Source: Candidatus Cloacimonadota bacterium (GTDB lineage: Bacteria > Cloacimonadota > Cloacimonadia > Cloacimonadales > Cloacimonadaceae). Taken from it: DNA of 49,046 nucleotides. Each line of letters starts with the position of its first letter. Position 1 is the stretch's first letter. Shown piece after piece: positions 1 to 7,701 of this stretch. The notes under the pieces are model-generated. The model had not been told where the DNA came from. It saw nothing but the letters and a program-made list of their open reading frames with translations, and ran no database searches. Location: the NCBI GenBank assembly GCA_028681035.1, contig JAQUJJ010000007.1, positions 1-49,046 on the forward strand. Direction: 5' to 3'. Both the position numbers and the translations under genes were made by a program.

Positions 1-365
1 TTGGCAGAGATAATCTTAGCCTCTGCTTGCAGGAATTCCACCCCGCTTTTCTTCCAGAGATATTCGATGCCTTTGCTAAGCTTTTTTACGATGTTCATGC
101 TGCGCTTAACCGCTTGCTCCCAATCGAAGGCTAAACTATTGACATCGAAACCTGAAATACCAAACTCGGCAGCGTCAATTTTGATGCGTTTGAACAGCTT
201 AGCACTTTCGATGATGCTTTTGGTGGGAATACAGCCCCAATTAAGGCACATCCCGCCTACATATTTCTTGTCTATCACGAGGGTCTTAAGCCCAGTCTGT
301 CCAGCTCTGATGGCAGCTACGTATCCAGCGGGACCGGAACCTATTATTATCACGTCATAAATCAT
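1..365 (-). CDS. lpdA: Dihydrolipoyl dehydrogenase (E3), N-terminal part
   Basis: The FAD-dependent E3 component reoxidises dihydrolipoamide on the E2 core and passes electrons to NAD+. Only the first ~120 residues are in the window; the gene runs off the left edge. Reading the minus strand from ATG at 365 gives the Rossmann FAD motif GSGPAGY near residues 9-15. About 30 residues later comes CLNWGCIPTK, the redox-active disulfide of this family. The start is chosen because AGGAGGAG lies just upstream. The start overlaps the last codons of the E2 gene by 11 bases, so the two are translationally coupled in a pdhA-pdhB-pdhC-lpd operon. Other flavoprotein disulfide reductases share these motifs, but the operon position makes E3 the clear choice. 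Confidence 0.93.
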   Translation of the reverse strand, partial: MIYDVIIIGSGPAGYVAAIRAGQTGLKTLVIDKKYVGGMCLNWGCIPTKSIIESAKLFKRIKIDAAEFGISGFDVNSLAFDWEQAVKRSMNIVKKLSKGIEYLWKKSGVEFLQAEAKIISA

Positions 366-1659
366 CTTCTCCTCCTTCATAGGCAAGAATCAGCATGGGT
401 TCTTTTAGCATCTCCAGCACTTCGTTGAGGAACCTTGCCACTTCCCCACCATCCACAATGCGATGATCCACACTCATAGAGATAGGCATTACTTTGCCAG
501 CAACCACTGCGGAATCTTTGATCACAGGTTTATCGGCTATGCGCCCAATACCAAAGATAGCACTCTGCGGGTAGTTTATTACAGGAACGGCAAAATAGCC
601 GCCGATAGATCCGTAACTGGTGATTGTAAAGGTGCCATCCCGCATATCACTCAAGGTAAGCTTACGGGTTTTGGCTTTTTCCGCAAAATCGGCTATCTCT
701 TTAGCCAGTTGCACCAGCGACTTTTTATCCACATTGCGGATTACGGGAACCACCAAACCTTCGTCCGTATCCATAGCTAAGCCGATGTTATAGTATTTCT
801 TATAGATAATCCGTTCGTTTTCCATATCCAGTTCGGCATTAAGCACTGGATGTTTTTTTAAAGCAATGGCAATGGCTTTCATAATGAAGGGCAGATAGCT
901 AAGCCTGATATCTTGCAGCTTAGAATTTATCTTGGCACGAGCTGCTACTAGCTCCGATACCTCAATCTCGTCCATAACGCTCATATGGGCTGTATTATGC
1001 TTAGCACGAAGCATGTTCTTGGCTATTGTCTTGCGTATCTGCGTAAGAGGGGCGAATTCGTGCAGTTGGTCACTACTCGGCTTTGGAACAAAAGCACTGA
1101 CATCCAGCTTATCCAAGTTAACATGGATGTTGTGCTTATCAATATCTTTGGACATCACTCTGCCCGCTGGTCCAGAGCCTTGAATGGAGTTTATATCTAT
1201 CCCGCGTTCTTTCGCCATGGCACGGGCAACAGGGGTAGCCAGAACCTTTTTCATCGGTGCATTGCTCTTCTCTTGGGGAGCAATGCCTTCGTTACTGGAG
1301 GGCAGATAAGCTCCATCGCCAGCCACTTCCATGGTACCCACCACGCCAAAACCTTTTTCTTCTATAGGTAATGTAGCAGCGGGGCTTGGTTTCTTTGTTT
1401 CAGCAGCAGTGTTTTCATCGCCCGGCAATTCTATCTCCACCAAGGCATTGCCTACTTTCACGGTTTCCCCCACGGCACCAAAACGATGCACGATTGCTCC
1501 GCTCTTGGGGCTGGGAATATCGGTAACCACTTTATCGGTTTCCATTTTCACCAGGGCATCACCGGATTCGATGCTTTGTCCTTTTTCCACGTACCACTCG
1601 ATTATCTTGCCTTCTTCCAATCCTTCGCCAATATCGGGGAATTTAAATATGTAACGCAT
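355..1659 (-). CDS. pdhC: 2-oxoacid dehydrogenase E2, dihydrolipoamide acyltransferase
   Basis: This is the core of a 2-oxoacid dehydrogenase complex and transfers the acyl group from lipoamide to CoA. Residues 1-77 form one lipoyl domain with the modified lysine in METDKVVT. A flexible linker follows, then a peripheral-subunit-binding domain (ATPVARAMAKERGID...GRVMSKDI, about 140-175), then the catalytic domain ending in SMSVDHRIVDGG, which carries the HxxxDG active site. At 434 residues with one lipoyl domain it has the usual size of bacterial E2 proteins. An AGGAGGAA site precedes the start and E1 beta ends 8 bases upstream. Pyruvate is the likely substrate because E1 alpha resembles PdhA, but a branched-chain oxoacid complex is not excluded. 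Confidence 0.93.
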   Translation of the reverse strand: MRYIFKFPDIGEGLEEGKIIEWYVEKGQSIESGDALVKMETDKVVTDIPSPKSGAIVHRFGAVGETVKVGNALVEIELPGDENTAAETKKPSPAATLPIEEKGFGVVGTMEVAGDGAYLPSSNEGIAPQEKSNAPMKKVLATPVARAMAKERGIDINSIQGSGPAGRVMSKDIDKHNIHVNLDKLDVSAFVPKPSSDQLHEFAPLTQIRKTIAKNMLRAKHNTAHMSVMDEIEVSELVAARAKINSKLQDIRLSYLPFIMKAIAIALKKHPVLNAELDMENERIIYKKYYNIGLAMDTDEGLVVPVIRNVDKKSLVQLAKEIADFAEKAKTRKLTLSDMRDGTFTITSYGSIGGYFAVPVINYPQSAIFGIGRIADKPVIKDSAVVAGKVMPISMSVDHRIVDGGEVARFLNEVLEMLKEPMLILAYEGGEDDL

Positions 1660-1667
1660 GCTTCCTC

Positions 1668-2645
1668 CTAATACCTAATCAGCTTTTCTATCTCGTAAAA
1701 GATACGTTCTGGGCTGATAATGTAATACTTTTCTCCCAAAGGCAACGGGATAACCGTATCAAAACCGGTTAGCCTGGTGGGAGGTGCTTCCAAAGATAAA
1801 AACGCCTCTTCATTCACGATAGAGATTAGCTCTGCCGCTGGACCATAGCTTTGTGAAGCTTCGGTTACGATTAATACTCTTCCTGTCTTACGTACCGATT
1901 CCCGGATGGTATCTCTATCTATAGGCCAAATAGTACGCAAGTCTATTAGCTCCACCGACCAGCCTTTCTGCTTTGCCATCACGATGGCTTTCTGAGCTTC
2001 GCGAATCATCGCTCCATAGGCTATAATGGTGAGCTGCTCACCGCTGTTTACCACTCTGGCTTTACCAATCGGGATGCTGTATTTCTCTTCCGGCACTTCT
2101 TGTTTAATGGCTCTATAGATGCGCTTGGGTTCCATGTAAATTACGGGGTCGGGGTCTTCTATGGCGGCTATTAGCAGCCCCTTGGCATCGTAAGGAGTTG
2201 AGGGAATTACTACTTTCAAGCCAGGTGTATGTCCAAAATAAGCTTCAGGACTTTCGGAATGATGCTCCAAAGCATTAATCCCACCGCCATAAGGTATGCG
2301 GATAACGGCAGGAACGGTGAACTTTCCTCTGGTGCGGTTTCTAAAGCGGGCAATATGCGATAGTATCTGATTAAAGGCAGGATATGAAAAACCATCGAAC
2401 TGCATCTCAATAATCGGCTTTAAACCAGCAATCGCCATCCCTAAAGCGGTGCCAGCAATGGCAGATTCTGCCAGGGGAGAATCGAATACACGCTCTGCCC
2501 CATGTTTTAACTGTAAGCCTTCGGTAACGCGAAATACACCACCTTCCACGCCTACATCTTCGCCATACACAACGATCGATTTATCTTCCGCAAGCATCGT
2601 ATCCATGGCGTCATTTATCGCCTGAACCATATTCATCACTTTCAT
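1668..2645 (-). CDS. pdhB: Pyruvate dehydrogenase E1 component, beta subunit
   Basis: This is the beta subunit of the thiamine-diphosphate-dependent E1 decarboxylase, which works as an alpha2beta2 heterotetramer. The 325 residues cover the transketolase pyrimidine-binding domain (VVYGEDVGVEGGVFRVT near 25-41, with the conserved glutamate, and FDSPLAESAIAGTALG near 54-69) and the C-terminal transketolase domain (EASQSYGPAAELIS). The start codon overlaps the stop of the alpha subunit gene by four bases (ATGA), as expected for subunits made in equal amounts. The HSESPEA motif replaces the HSQ seen in many E1 beta proteins, a small variation that does not change the assignment. Confidence 0.93.
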   Translation of the reverse strand: MKVMNMVQAINDAMDTMLAEDKSIVVYGEDVGVEGGVFRVTEGLQLKHGAERVFDSPLAESAIAGTALGMAIAGLKPIIEMQFDGFSYPAFNQILSHIARFRNRTRGKFTVPAVIRIPYGGGINALEHHSESPEAYFGHTPGLKVVIPSTPYDAKGLLIAAIEDPDPVIYMEPKRIYRAIKQEVPEEKYSIPIGKARVVNSGEQLTIIAYGAMIREAQKAIVMAKQKGWSVELIDLRTIWPIDRDTIRESVRKTGRVLIVTEASQSYGPAAELISIVNEEAFLSLEAPPTRLTGFDTVIPLPLGEKYYIISPERIFYEIEKLIRY

Positions 2646-3745
2646 TGGTCACCCCCTTTGTTTTGTAAGTAGTTTTCGTAAGCATTCTTCTGCCTTTTCA
2701 GTTCAGAGGGCATTTCTTTGTACATATAGGCAAACACATCTTCCAAAGGATACTCAGGATGCTTTTCCGCAGCCTCAAATTCCATATCTATCTTCTTTTT
2801 AAACTCTTTCACCATGGCATCTTCGCCGCTAAAACCCATCAGCTTATGGGCGGTGATGTATCCCTTGATACGCTTTAGCGGGTCTTTCAGTGCCCATGCT
2901 TCTTCTTCGTCCTTAGTACGGTACTTGGTAGGGTCATCTGAAGTGGTGTGTGCACCCATTCTGAAAGTGAGGGCTTCAATCAGCATGGGTCCCTTGCCAG
3001 TAATGGCATGCTCTCTGGCAAACGCCAGCACCTCTTGCATCGCAAAAAGGTCGTTCCCATCCACAACTATAGATGGCACCGCATAGGCAATTCCTTTGAT
3101 AGCAAGGTTAACTGATTTGGTCTGCATCTTTAGGGGTACAGAGATGGCAAACTGGTTGTTCTGAATAATGAAAACCACCGGTGCATTCCACACCGCAGCG
3201 AAATTCAAAGCTTCATGGAAATCACCTTCGGAAGTTCCGCCATCGCCTACAAAGGCAAAGACCGCCGCTTTCTCTTTCTGGTAGTCCATGGCATATCCGA
3301 TACCCACTGCATGCACCAATTGAGAGGCAATAGGTACTGCGACAGGCAACACCCGCTTTGCATTTACAAAGCGAGAGCCATCTTCGTTACCTTTAAAATA
3401 GAGGAAGATTTCGCGCAGAGTTACGCCTTTTGCCAGCCAGGCACCCAATTCCCTAAAGGCGGGAACCAGCCAGTCATCTTCTTGCATCACCATGCCCGCT
3501 GCGATATGTATAGCTTCCTGCCCCAAGTTTGGCGGATAGGTGAACATCCTGCCTTGTCTTTGATAGCTTATCGCCATAAAGTCTGCAGTACGTTCAAATA
3601 GCAAATCCTTATACGCCTGCACTATCTGTTCCTTGGTTAAACTTGGCTTCCAGCTCTTACTAAGCGGAATGCCTTCATCGTCTATAAGCTGGTAAACTTT
3701 GTTATCCAGCGGGGAGTATTTATCTAAAGTATCTTGGTTAAACAT
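2642..3745 (-). CDS. pdhA: Pyruvate dehydrogenase E1 component, alpha subunit
   Basis: This is the alpha subunit of E1, which binds thiamine diphosphate and Mg2+ and decarboxylates the 2-oxoacid. The TPP signature GDGGTSEGDF followed about 28 residues later by NNQFAIS is complete, and the phosphorylation-loop region (MGAHTTSDDPTKYR) is also recognisable. The length of 367 residues is normal. It is the first gene of the minus-strand operon; AAGGTGG lies six bases before the ATG. Overall similarity, as I recall the family, is closer to Bacillus-type PdhA than to BkdA, but the substrate cannot be proven from sequence alone. Confidence 0.93.
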   Translation of the reverse strand: MFNQDTLDKYSPLDNKVYQLIDDEGIPLSKSWKPSLTKEQIVQAYKDLLFERTADFMAISYQRQGRMFTYPPNLGQEAIHIAAGMVMQEDDWLVPAFRELGAWLAKGVTLREIFLYFKGNEDGSRFVNAKRVLPVAVPIASQLVHAVGIGYAMDYQKEKAAVFAFVGDGGTSEGDFHEALNFAAVWNAPVVFIIQNNQFAISVPLKMQTKSVNLAIKGIAYAVPSIVVDGNDLFAMQEVLAFAREHAITGKGPMLIEALTFRMGAHTTSDDPTKYRTKDEEEAWALKDPLKRIKGYITAHKLMGFSGEDAMVKEFKKKIDMEFEAAEKHPEYPLEDVFAYMYKEMPSELKRQKNAYENYLQNKGGDQ

Positions 3746-3784
3746 CTCGTACCACCTTGCATATTTATTTAATTCCTACTAAAA

Positions 3785-3812
3785 AAGATATGTATTGCTG
3801 CCGAATAAGCAA
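3785..3812 (-). promoter_or_regulatory. Putative sigma70-like promoter of the pdh operon
   Basis: On the minus strand TTGCTT (3812-3807) is followed after 16 bases by TATCTT (3790-3785), about 40 bases before the pdhA start. Spacing and hexamers fit a sigma70-type promoter, but promoter consensus in this lineage is not known to me. Confidence 0.35.
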
Positions 3813-3883
3813 GTGCTTTCTGCTTGTTCCTTATCAATAATGCGATATCTTATATAGTATTACATCCAAGGAGCAGCTTTATT

Positions 3884-4375
3884 ATGATGCAAATTAGTGA
3901 TTTACCCGCCGCTTATGCCAGTGTACACCTCCCTGCCAAAGTGGCTTTAGCAGTAACCCAAAAACCAGATAATAACTTCAATTTAATCACCATCGAATGG
4001 TTCATGCGCACTTCCATCCAACCGCCCATGTTTGCCATATCAATAGGTTTAAGCCGCTATTCACATGATTGTTTGGAAGGGAAACGTTACTTTAACCTTG
4101 TCTTCCCCACTCCAGAAATGAAGGACCTGCTTAGCTTGTGTGGCTCTAAATCTGGCAGGGATATAGATAAGTTCACTGCCGGTAAAGTTAAATATATCCC
4201 GGGAAAGCTGCATAAATTACCTATCCTAACCGCTGCCTTAGCGAATTTTGAGTGTGAAGTTGTTAGCCAAGTACGCAGCGGAGACCACACTATCTATATT
4301 GGTCAGGTGCATTATAGTTGGCTGGATACGGACAAAGAGCTGTTTTTCTATCCCGAAAAGGCGAAACCCGAGTAA
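3884..4375 (+). CDS. Flavin reductase-like FMN-binding protein
   Basis: A 163-residue protein resembling the flavin reductase-like split-barrel family (DIM6/NTAB type), which binds FMN. The fold signature is a hydrophobic N-terminal strand (KVALAVTQ), then NLITIEWFMRTSIQPPMFAISIG, a family-typical pattern of substrate strand followed by PPM.AISIG. Next come YSHDCLEGKRYFNLVFPT and a C-terminal strand with ECEV and HTIYIGQV. The ATG at 3884 is chosen over the longer frame from 3824 because AAGGAG lies 10 bases upstream; an adjacent ATG at 3887 is equally possible. It stands alone and is divergent from the pdh operon. The substrate or partner oxygenase cannot be named. Confidence 0.8.
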   Translation: MMQISDLPAAYASVHLPAKVALAVTQKPDNNFNLITIEWFMRTSIQPPMFAISIGLSRYSHDCLEGKRYFNLVFPTPEMKDLLSLCGSKSGRDIDKFTAGKVKYIPGKLHKLPILTAALANFECEVVSQVRSGDHTIYIGQVHYSWLDTDKELFFYPEKAKPE

Positions 4376-4571
4376 AGAATAGAGCCATTTCAATAAGACC
4401 GTTCCAATATGTTGCACATAAACCTAACTTTCTTTTATCCCACAATTCCGCTGTGTGGTAGTTTTGACTTATATAATCGGCGACGATATCCTCCCAATAA
4501 ACCCTGCTACTTAACAATTCGCCGATTTATGAGTTAAAATGTGAAACCTGCTGCGGTATGTTGTAATTTTT

Positions 4572-4645
4572 TTAACTCACAATTCCGCTGTTTGATAGTT
4601 CATTTGGTTTATCTCTTAACTCTTCGCAGCGTAATTGTAAGTCAA
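4572..4645. repeat. Intergenic hairpin repeat, family B (copy 1)
   Basis: Left arm ACTCACAATTCCGCTG and right arm CAGCGTAATTGTAAGT are imperfect reverse complements with about 40 bases between them. A second full copy is at 43434-43511 and a partial one near 4440. Confidence 0.8.
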
Positions 4646-4652
4646 AAATCCC

Positions 4653-4735
4653 TTGCTTCAACAGCCCTATCATTGCCCACCCATTGTCCATGTGGAAGGC
4701 AATAGGTGGGCAATGATAGGGCAATACCTTCAAGC
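4653..4735. repeat. Intergenic hairpin repeat, family A (copy 1)
   Basis: GCCCTATCATTGCCCACC is matched by its reverse complement GGTGGGCAATGATAGGGC around a CATGTGG centre. The same arms recur at 9219-9299. Confidence 0.88.
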
Positions 4736-4925
4736 TCCCCGCTGATATGATCAGATTTGCTGGCAAACACCGCTAAATATAAAGCTAAGTAACGAACTGT
4801 CTCCAAGCTCTGACATTACAGCTTGGCAAGAAATAGATTGACTTGAACTCGCATCTCCTTTTCTTGGGCATTTGAAGATAGTCGGCTTTGGGTCGGCGAT
4901 TGATTTTAACGAAATAGGAGCTACG

Positions 4926-6215
4926 ATGCGCAAGCTAATTATCCTGATTATAGTCGTCCTCGCTTTACTTGGTGGCTGTAAAACCACCCTGAAATCAGAT
5001 AAAGTTAAGGTTTCTTTTTGGCATGGGCTAAGCGGTCCTTTGGGCGATACTTTGAACGAGATGATACGAGATTTCAATCGGACGCATGATAAAGTGGAAG
5101 TGGTTGCCAATCCTATTAGTAGTTACGCTGCCCTATCCCAAAAGCTGATGGCTTCTATCCAAGCAAAACAGCAGCCCGATATTGCGCAAGTTTTCGAATC
5201 CTGGACGTCAAAATACATAGAAGCCGGAGTGCTTTGCAGCTTTGACGAACTAATGCAGGAAGATAAAGGCTTTAACCCCAATAGCCTGAATGATATCTAT
5301 CCTGTCTTTCTGCAATCAAATACTTTCGACGGCACCATCTATTCCTATCCCTTTAATAAAAGCGTGCGTGCCTATTTTTACAATAAAGACGATTTTTACC
5401 GTGCAGGGCTTGATCCCAACCACTTTCCTGCTAACTGGGAAGAATTCAGGAATTACTGTAAACTACTTACTAAGGACACGAATAATGATGGTAAAAACGA
5501 TGTGTTCGGTACCAATTTTAATGTAAACGAATGGCAGTTTATTAACCTTCTTCACCAAGCAGGTGGAACTATCCTCGATGCCAATAAGAAACCCGTACTA
5601 AACAGCCCCGCTGGTGTGGAAGCTCTAACTTACCTTACCGACCTTATCCTAAAAGACAAATCCGTGTATCTGGTGCGCGAATACGAGGGACAAAACGACT
5701 TCCTTGCCGGAATAGTTGCCATGTATGAAGGCTCCAGTGTTTCTATCACCCACATGCGCCAACAGCCTATTAACTTCAATATCGGCTATGCACCCCTGCC
5801 TATTCATAAAACCAGCCAAAATGCAGTAAGCGGAGCCAATATCGTGATTTTCAAAAGCGGCGATAGAAAGCGTGAACAAGCTGCTTGGGAATTTATCAAG
5901 TGGTTTACCGATACCGAACAAACCGCCAAATGGAGCGCAAAGACTTGCTATATGCCGGTGCGTCGCAGTGCCATGGATTCTGCTGTGCTGAAGAACTTCT
6001 TGAAAGATTATCCCCAATTCCAAGGCATATACGACCAGCTTGAGACCGCAGTTTATGAACCTCAGATTCCTGCTTGGTTCAAGGCACGTCCAGAGCTTAA
6101 AGGCTTTCTAGAGAAAGCCATGCGTGGCACTGAAAGTCCCAAAATAGCTATCGATGGAGCTGCCGAGAAGTTTAACCAAATCCTTGCAGACGAGCAGTTT
6201 GTAAAGAAACTGTAA
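4926..6215 (+). CDS. ABC transporter substrate-binding lipoprotein, sugar/glycerol-3-phosphate type
   Basis: This is an extracytoplasmic solute-binding protein of family 1 (UgpB/MalE-like). The ATG at 4926 is preferred over the longer frame from 4872 because AGGAG precedes it and it begins with a clear lipoprotein signal (MRKLIILIIVVLALLGGC; lipobox LGGC, Cys18). The mature part starts VKVSFWHGLSGP and contains PDIAQVFESW, the hinge region SYPFNKSVRAYFYNKD, an EF-hand-like DTNNDGKNDVFG and a WEFIKWFTD segment, all typical of this family; 429 residues is normal. No permease or ATPase genes lie next to it, so its transporter must be elsewhere. The ligand is unknown; similarity to UgpB makes glycerol-phosphate or an oligosaccharide plausible. 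Confidence 0.88.
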   Translation: MRKLIILIIVVLALLGGCKTTLKSDKVKVSFWHGLSGPLGDTLNEMIRDFNRTHDKVEVVANPISSYAALSQKLMASIQAKQQPDIAQVFESWTSKYIEAGVLCSFDELMQEDKGFNPNSLNDIYPVFLQSNTFDGTIYSYPFNKSVRAYFYNKDDFYRAGLDPNHFPANWEEFRNYCKLLTKDTNNDGKNDVFGTNFNVNEWQFINLLHQAGGTILDANKKPVLNSPAGVEALTYLTDLILKDKSVYLVREYEGQNDFLAGIVAMYEGSSVSITHMRQQPINFNIGYAPLPIHKTSQNAVSGANIVIFKSGDRKREQAAWEFIKWFTDTEQTAKWSAKTCYMPVRRSAMDSAVLKNFLKDYPQFQGIYDQLETAVYEPQIPAWFKARPELKGFLEKAMRGTESPKIAIDGAAEKFNQILADEQFVKKL

Positions 6216-6216
6216 T

Positions 6217-6234
6217 AACAGCCTCGGCTGTTTT
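6217..6234 (+). terminator. Small Rho-independent terminator
   Basis: AACAGC-CTCG-GCTGTT followed by TT sits directly behind the stop codon of the binding-protein gene. The stem is only six pairs and the T tract is short. Confidence 0.5.
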
Positions 6235-6364
6235 AACTAGAGGGTACAGAGTGTGGATTCGATTTGTAAGAACAGCCGCCCCGGATGTTAGCACTCGAGA
6301 CGAATTCTGTTATAAATACAGCACTTGACATTTTCCCGTGTCTCATGTTTGTGACCATATATGA

Positions 6365-6440
6365 GCGGGCATAGCTCAGTTGGTAGAGCATTAGCTTCCC
6401 AAGCTGGGGGTCGCGGGTTCGAGTCCCGTTGCCCGCTCCA
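6365..6440 (+). tRNA. tRNA-Gly (anticodon CCC)
   Basis: The cloverleaf can be drawn by hand. The acceptor stem is GCGGGCA/TGCCCGC, the D arm is GCTC...GAGC, and the anticodon loop TTCCCAA has CCC at positions 34-36. The T arm is GCGGG-TTCGAGT-CCCGT, and the discriminator T is followed by an encoded CCA. The anticodon stem contains two G-T pairs. TTGACA lies 40 bases upstream, but no good -10 is visible. Confidence 0.97.
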
Positions 6441-6501
6441 TTACTAAATCCAAGCCTATCGTATAGTTTCAAAGCCAATAGCTTATATCAAGATAATCAA
6501 T

Positions 6502-6526
6502 AAGCCCCCGAACTTCGGGGGCTTTA
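6502..6526. terminator. Strong GC-rich bidirectional terminator
   Basis: AAGCCCCCGAA/TTCGGGGGCTT forms a near-perfect stem with T-rich flanks on both sides. It lies between tRNA-Gly and the convergent carbamate kinase gene and could end both transcripts. Confidence 0.82.
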
Positions 6527-6547
6527 TATTATTAGGCTCTATCGCTA

Positions 6548-7495
6548 TTACTTTAAGATTCTGGTGCCTGTTTTGCCTTCGAAGGCATCCACGATTTTCT
6601 CTATGGAAGTAATTAGAACTTCTGTGCCACCACGTTCCAAGAAATCTATTGCAGCAAGGATTTTGGGACCCATACTGCCAGCAGGGAACTGCTTGTCGGC
6701 ATAGTGATGCTTGGCATCGGCAAGACTTAAAACATCCAAATTCTCTTGGTTATCTTTGCCGTAGTTTATTGCCACTTTCTCCACGCCTGTGAGGATAACA
6801 AAGAGGTCTGCTTTGATATTCAGTGCCAGCAAAGCAGAGGCAAAGTCTTTATCTATTACTGCATCCACACCTTCGTAACTGCCATCTTCTTGAATATAGA
6901 TGGGTATTCCTCCACCACCAACGGCGATAACCACCTCTCCCCTCTCTACCAATTCACAGATGGTTGGAGCAGGGATAATCTGTATTGGCATGGGGGAAGG
7001 AACAACACGGCGATAGCCTTTGCCGCTATCTTCTTTAAGAGTCCAGCCCAAAGTATTCTTCAGCTCTTTCGCCTGCGTTTCGTTGTAATAGGTGCTGCCC
7101 ACAAACTTGGTGGGGTTCAGCATACTGGGATCGTTTTTATCCACCACCACTTGCGAAACAATGGTGATAACCTGTTTATCTATCCCGCTGGTGTGCAGCA
7201 TATTCTGCAAGCTTTGCTCAATCATATAGCCCATAGTGCCTTCTGTGGCGGCGTTCAGCACACCAAGCGGCAAGGCAGCGATGCCTTCTTTCTCTCCGGC
7301 TTCTTGTTGACGTAGCAAATTGCCCACTTGAGGTCCATTTCCGTGTGTAATACTTAAATGATATCCACGTTTGATAAGCTCAACGATTCCGCCAAGGGAT
7401 TCACGTGTGTTAGCAAACTGCTGACCGATACTCCCTTTTTCTCCGGCTTTAATTATGGCATTGCCACCAAGGGCAAGTACTGCTGTTTTCTTCAT
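6548..7495 (-). CDS. arcC: Carbamate kinase
   Basis: This enzyme makes ATP from carbamoyl phosphate and ADP, the last step of the arginine deiminase route and of related carbamoyl-yielding fermentations. The 315-residue protein has the amino-acid kinase fold with ALGGNAI (8-14), ITHGNGPQVGN (49-59), VVPSPMP, VAVGGGGIP and ASALLALNIKAD, all conserved in carbamate kinases. The C-terminal GSMGPKI motif is also present. AGAGGATATAAC precedes the ATG. It follows the COG2403 GTPase on the same strand with a 206-base hairpin-rich gap. No ornithine carbamoyltransferase or arginine deiminase gene is in the window, so the source of carbamoyl phosphate is not visible here. Confidence 0.95.
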   Translation of the reverse strand: MKKTAVLALGGNAIIKAGEKGSIGQQFANTRESLGGIVELIKRGYHLSITHGNGPQVGNLLRQQEAGEKEGIAALPLGVLNAATEGTMGYMIEQSLQNMLHTSGIDKQVITIVSQVVVDKNDPSMLNPTKFVGSTYYNETQAKELKNTLGWTLKEDSGKGYRRVVPSPMPIQIIPAPTICELVERGEVVIAVGGGGIPIYIQEDGSYEGVDAVIDKDFASALLALNIKADLFVILTGVEKVAINYGKDNQENLDVLSLADAKHHYADKQFPAGSMGPKILAAIDFLERGGTEVLITSIEKIVDAFEGKTGTRILK

Positions 7496-7525
7496 GTTAT
7501 ATCCTCTGATTTAATATAAGTAATT

Positions 7526-7672
7526 GGGAAAGTGAAAGGGTATAAGAGTGCAACTATGGCTAAAGACACTCGTTTCTGTTAATCTTGGTCAATAAAGCGG
7601 AAAGTGGAAGAGTGAATTATGTGCACAAACTATCAGCTTGTTACACTCTTTCACTTTTCCACCCTTCCACTT
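7526..7672. repeat. GTGGAAGAGTG-type repeat cluster
   Basis: GGGAAAGTGAAAGGGTATAA at 7526 onward and GGAAAGTGGAAGAGTG at 7599-7614 are variants of one motif. CACTCTTTCACTTTTCC at 7644-7660 is its reverse complement, giving a hairpin between the carbamate kinase and GTPase genes. A small TTTATTGG tandem repeat follows at 7676-7707. Confidence 0.6.
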
Positions 7673-7701
7673 AAGGTTTATTGGTTTATTGGTTTTTTGG
7701 T

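Larger units (their letters stand above)
4376..4925. other. Gene-free 550-base interval rich in hairpins
   Basis: No convincing coding sequence. It holds a partial copy of the CACAATTCCGCTG family near 4440-4460 linked to a TCGGCGA/TCGCCGA inverted pair, a full copy of that family (4572-4645) and the GCCCTATCATTGCCCAC hairpin (4653-4735). The last ~20 bases carry the AGGAG site of the next gene. Confidence 0.7.

Noticed and set aside
6233..6478. 81-codon minus-strand frame with GTRTRDPQLGKLMLYQLSYAR
   Set aside because: It is the antisense of tRNA-Gly; this peptide is a well-known annotation artefact.
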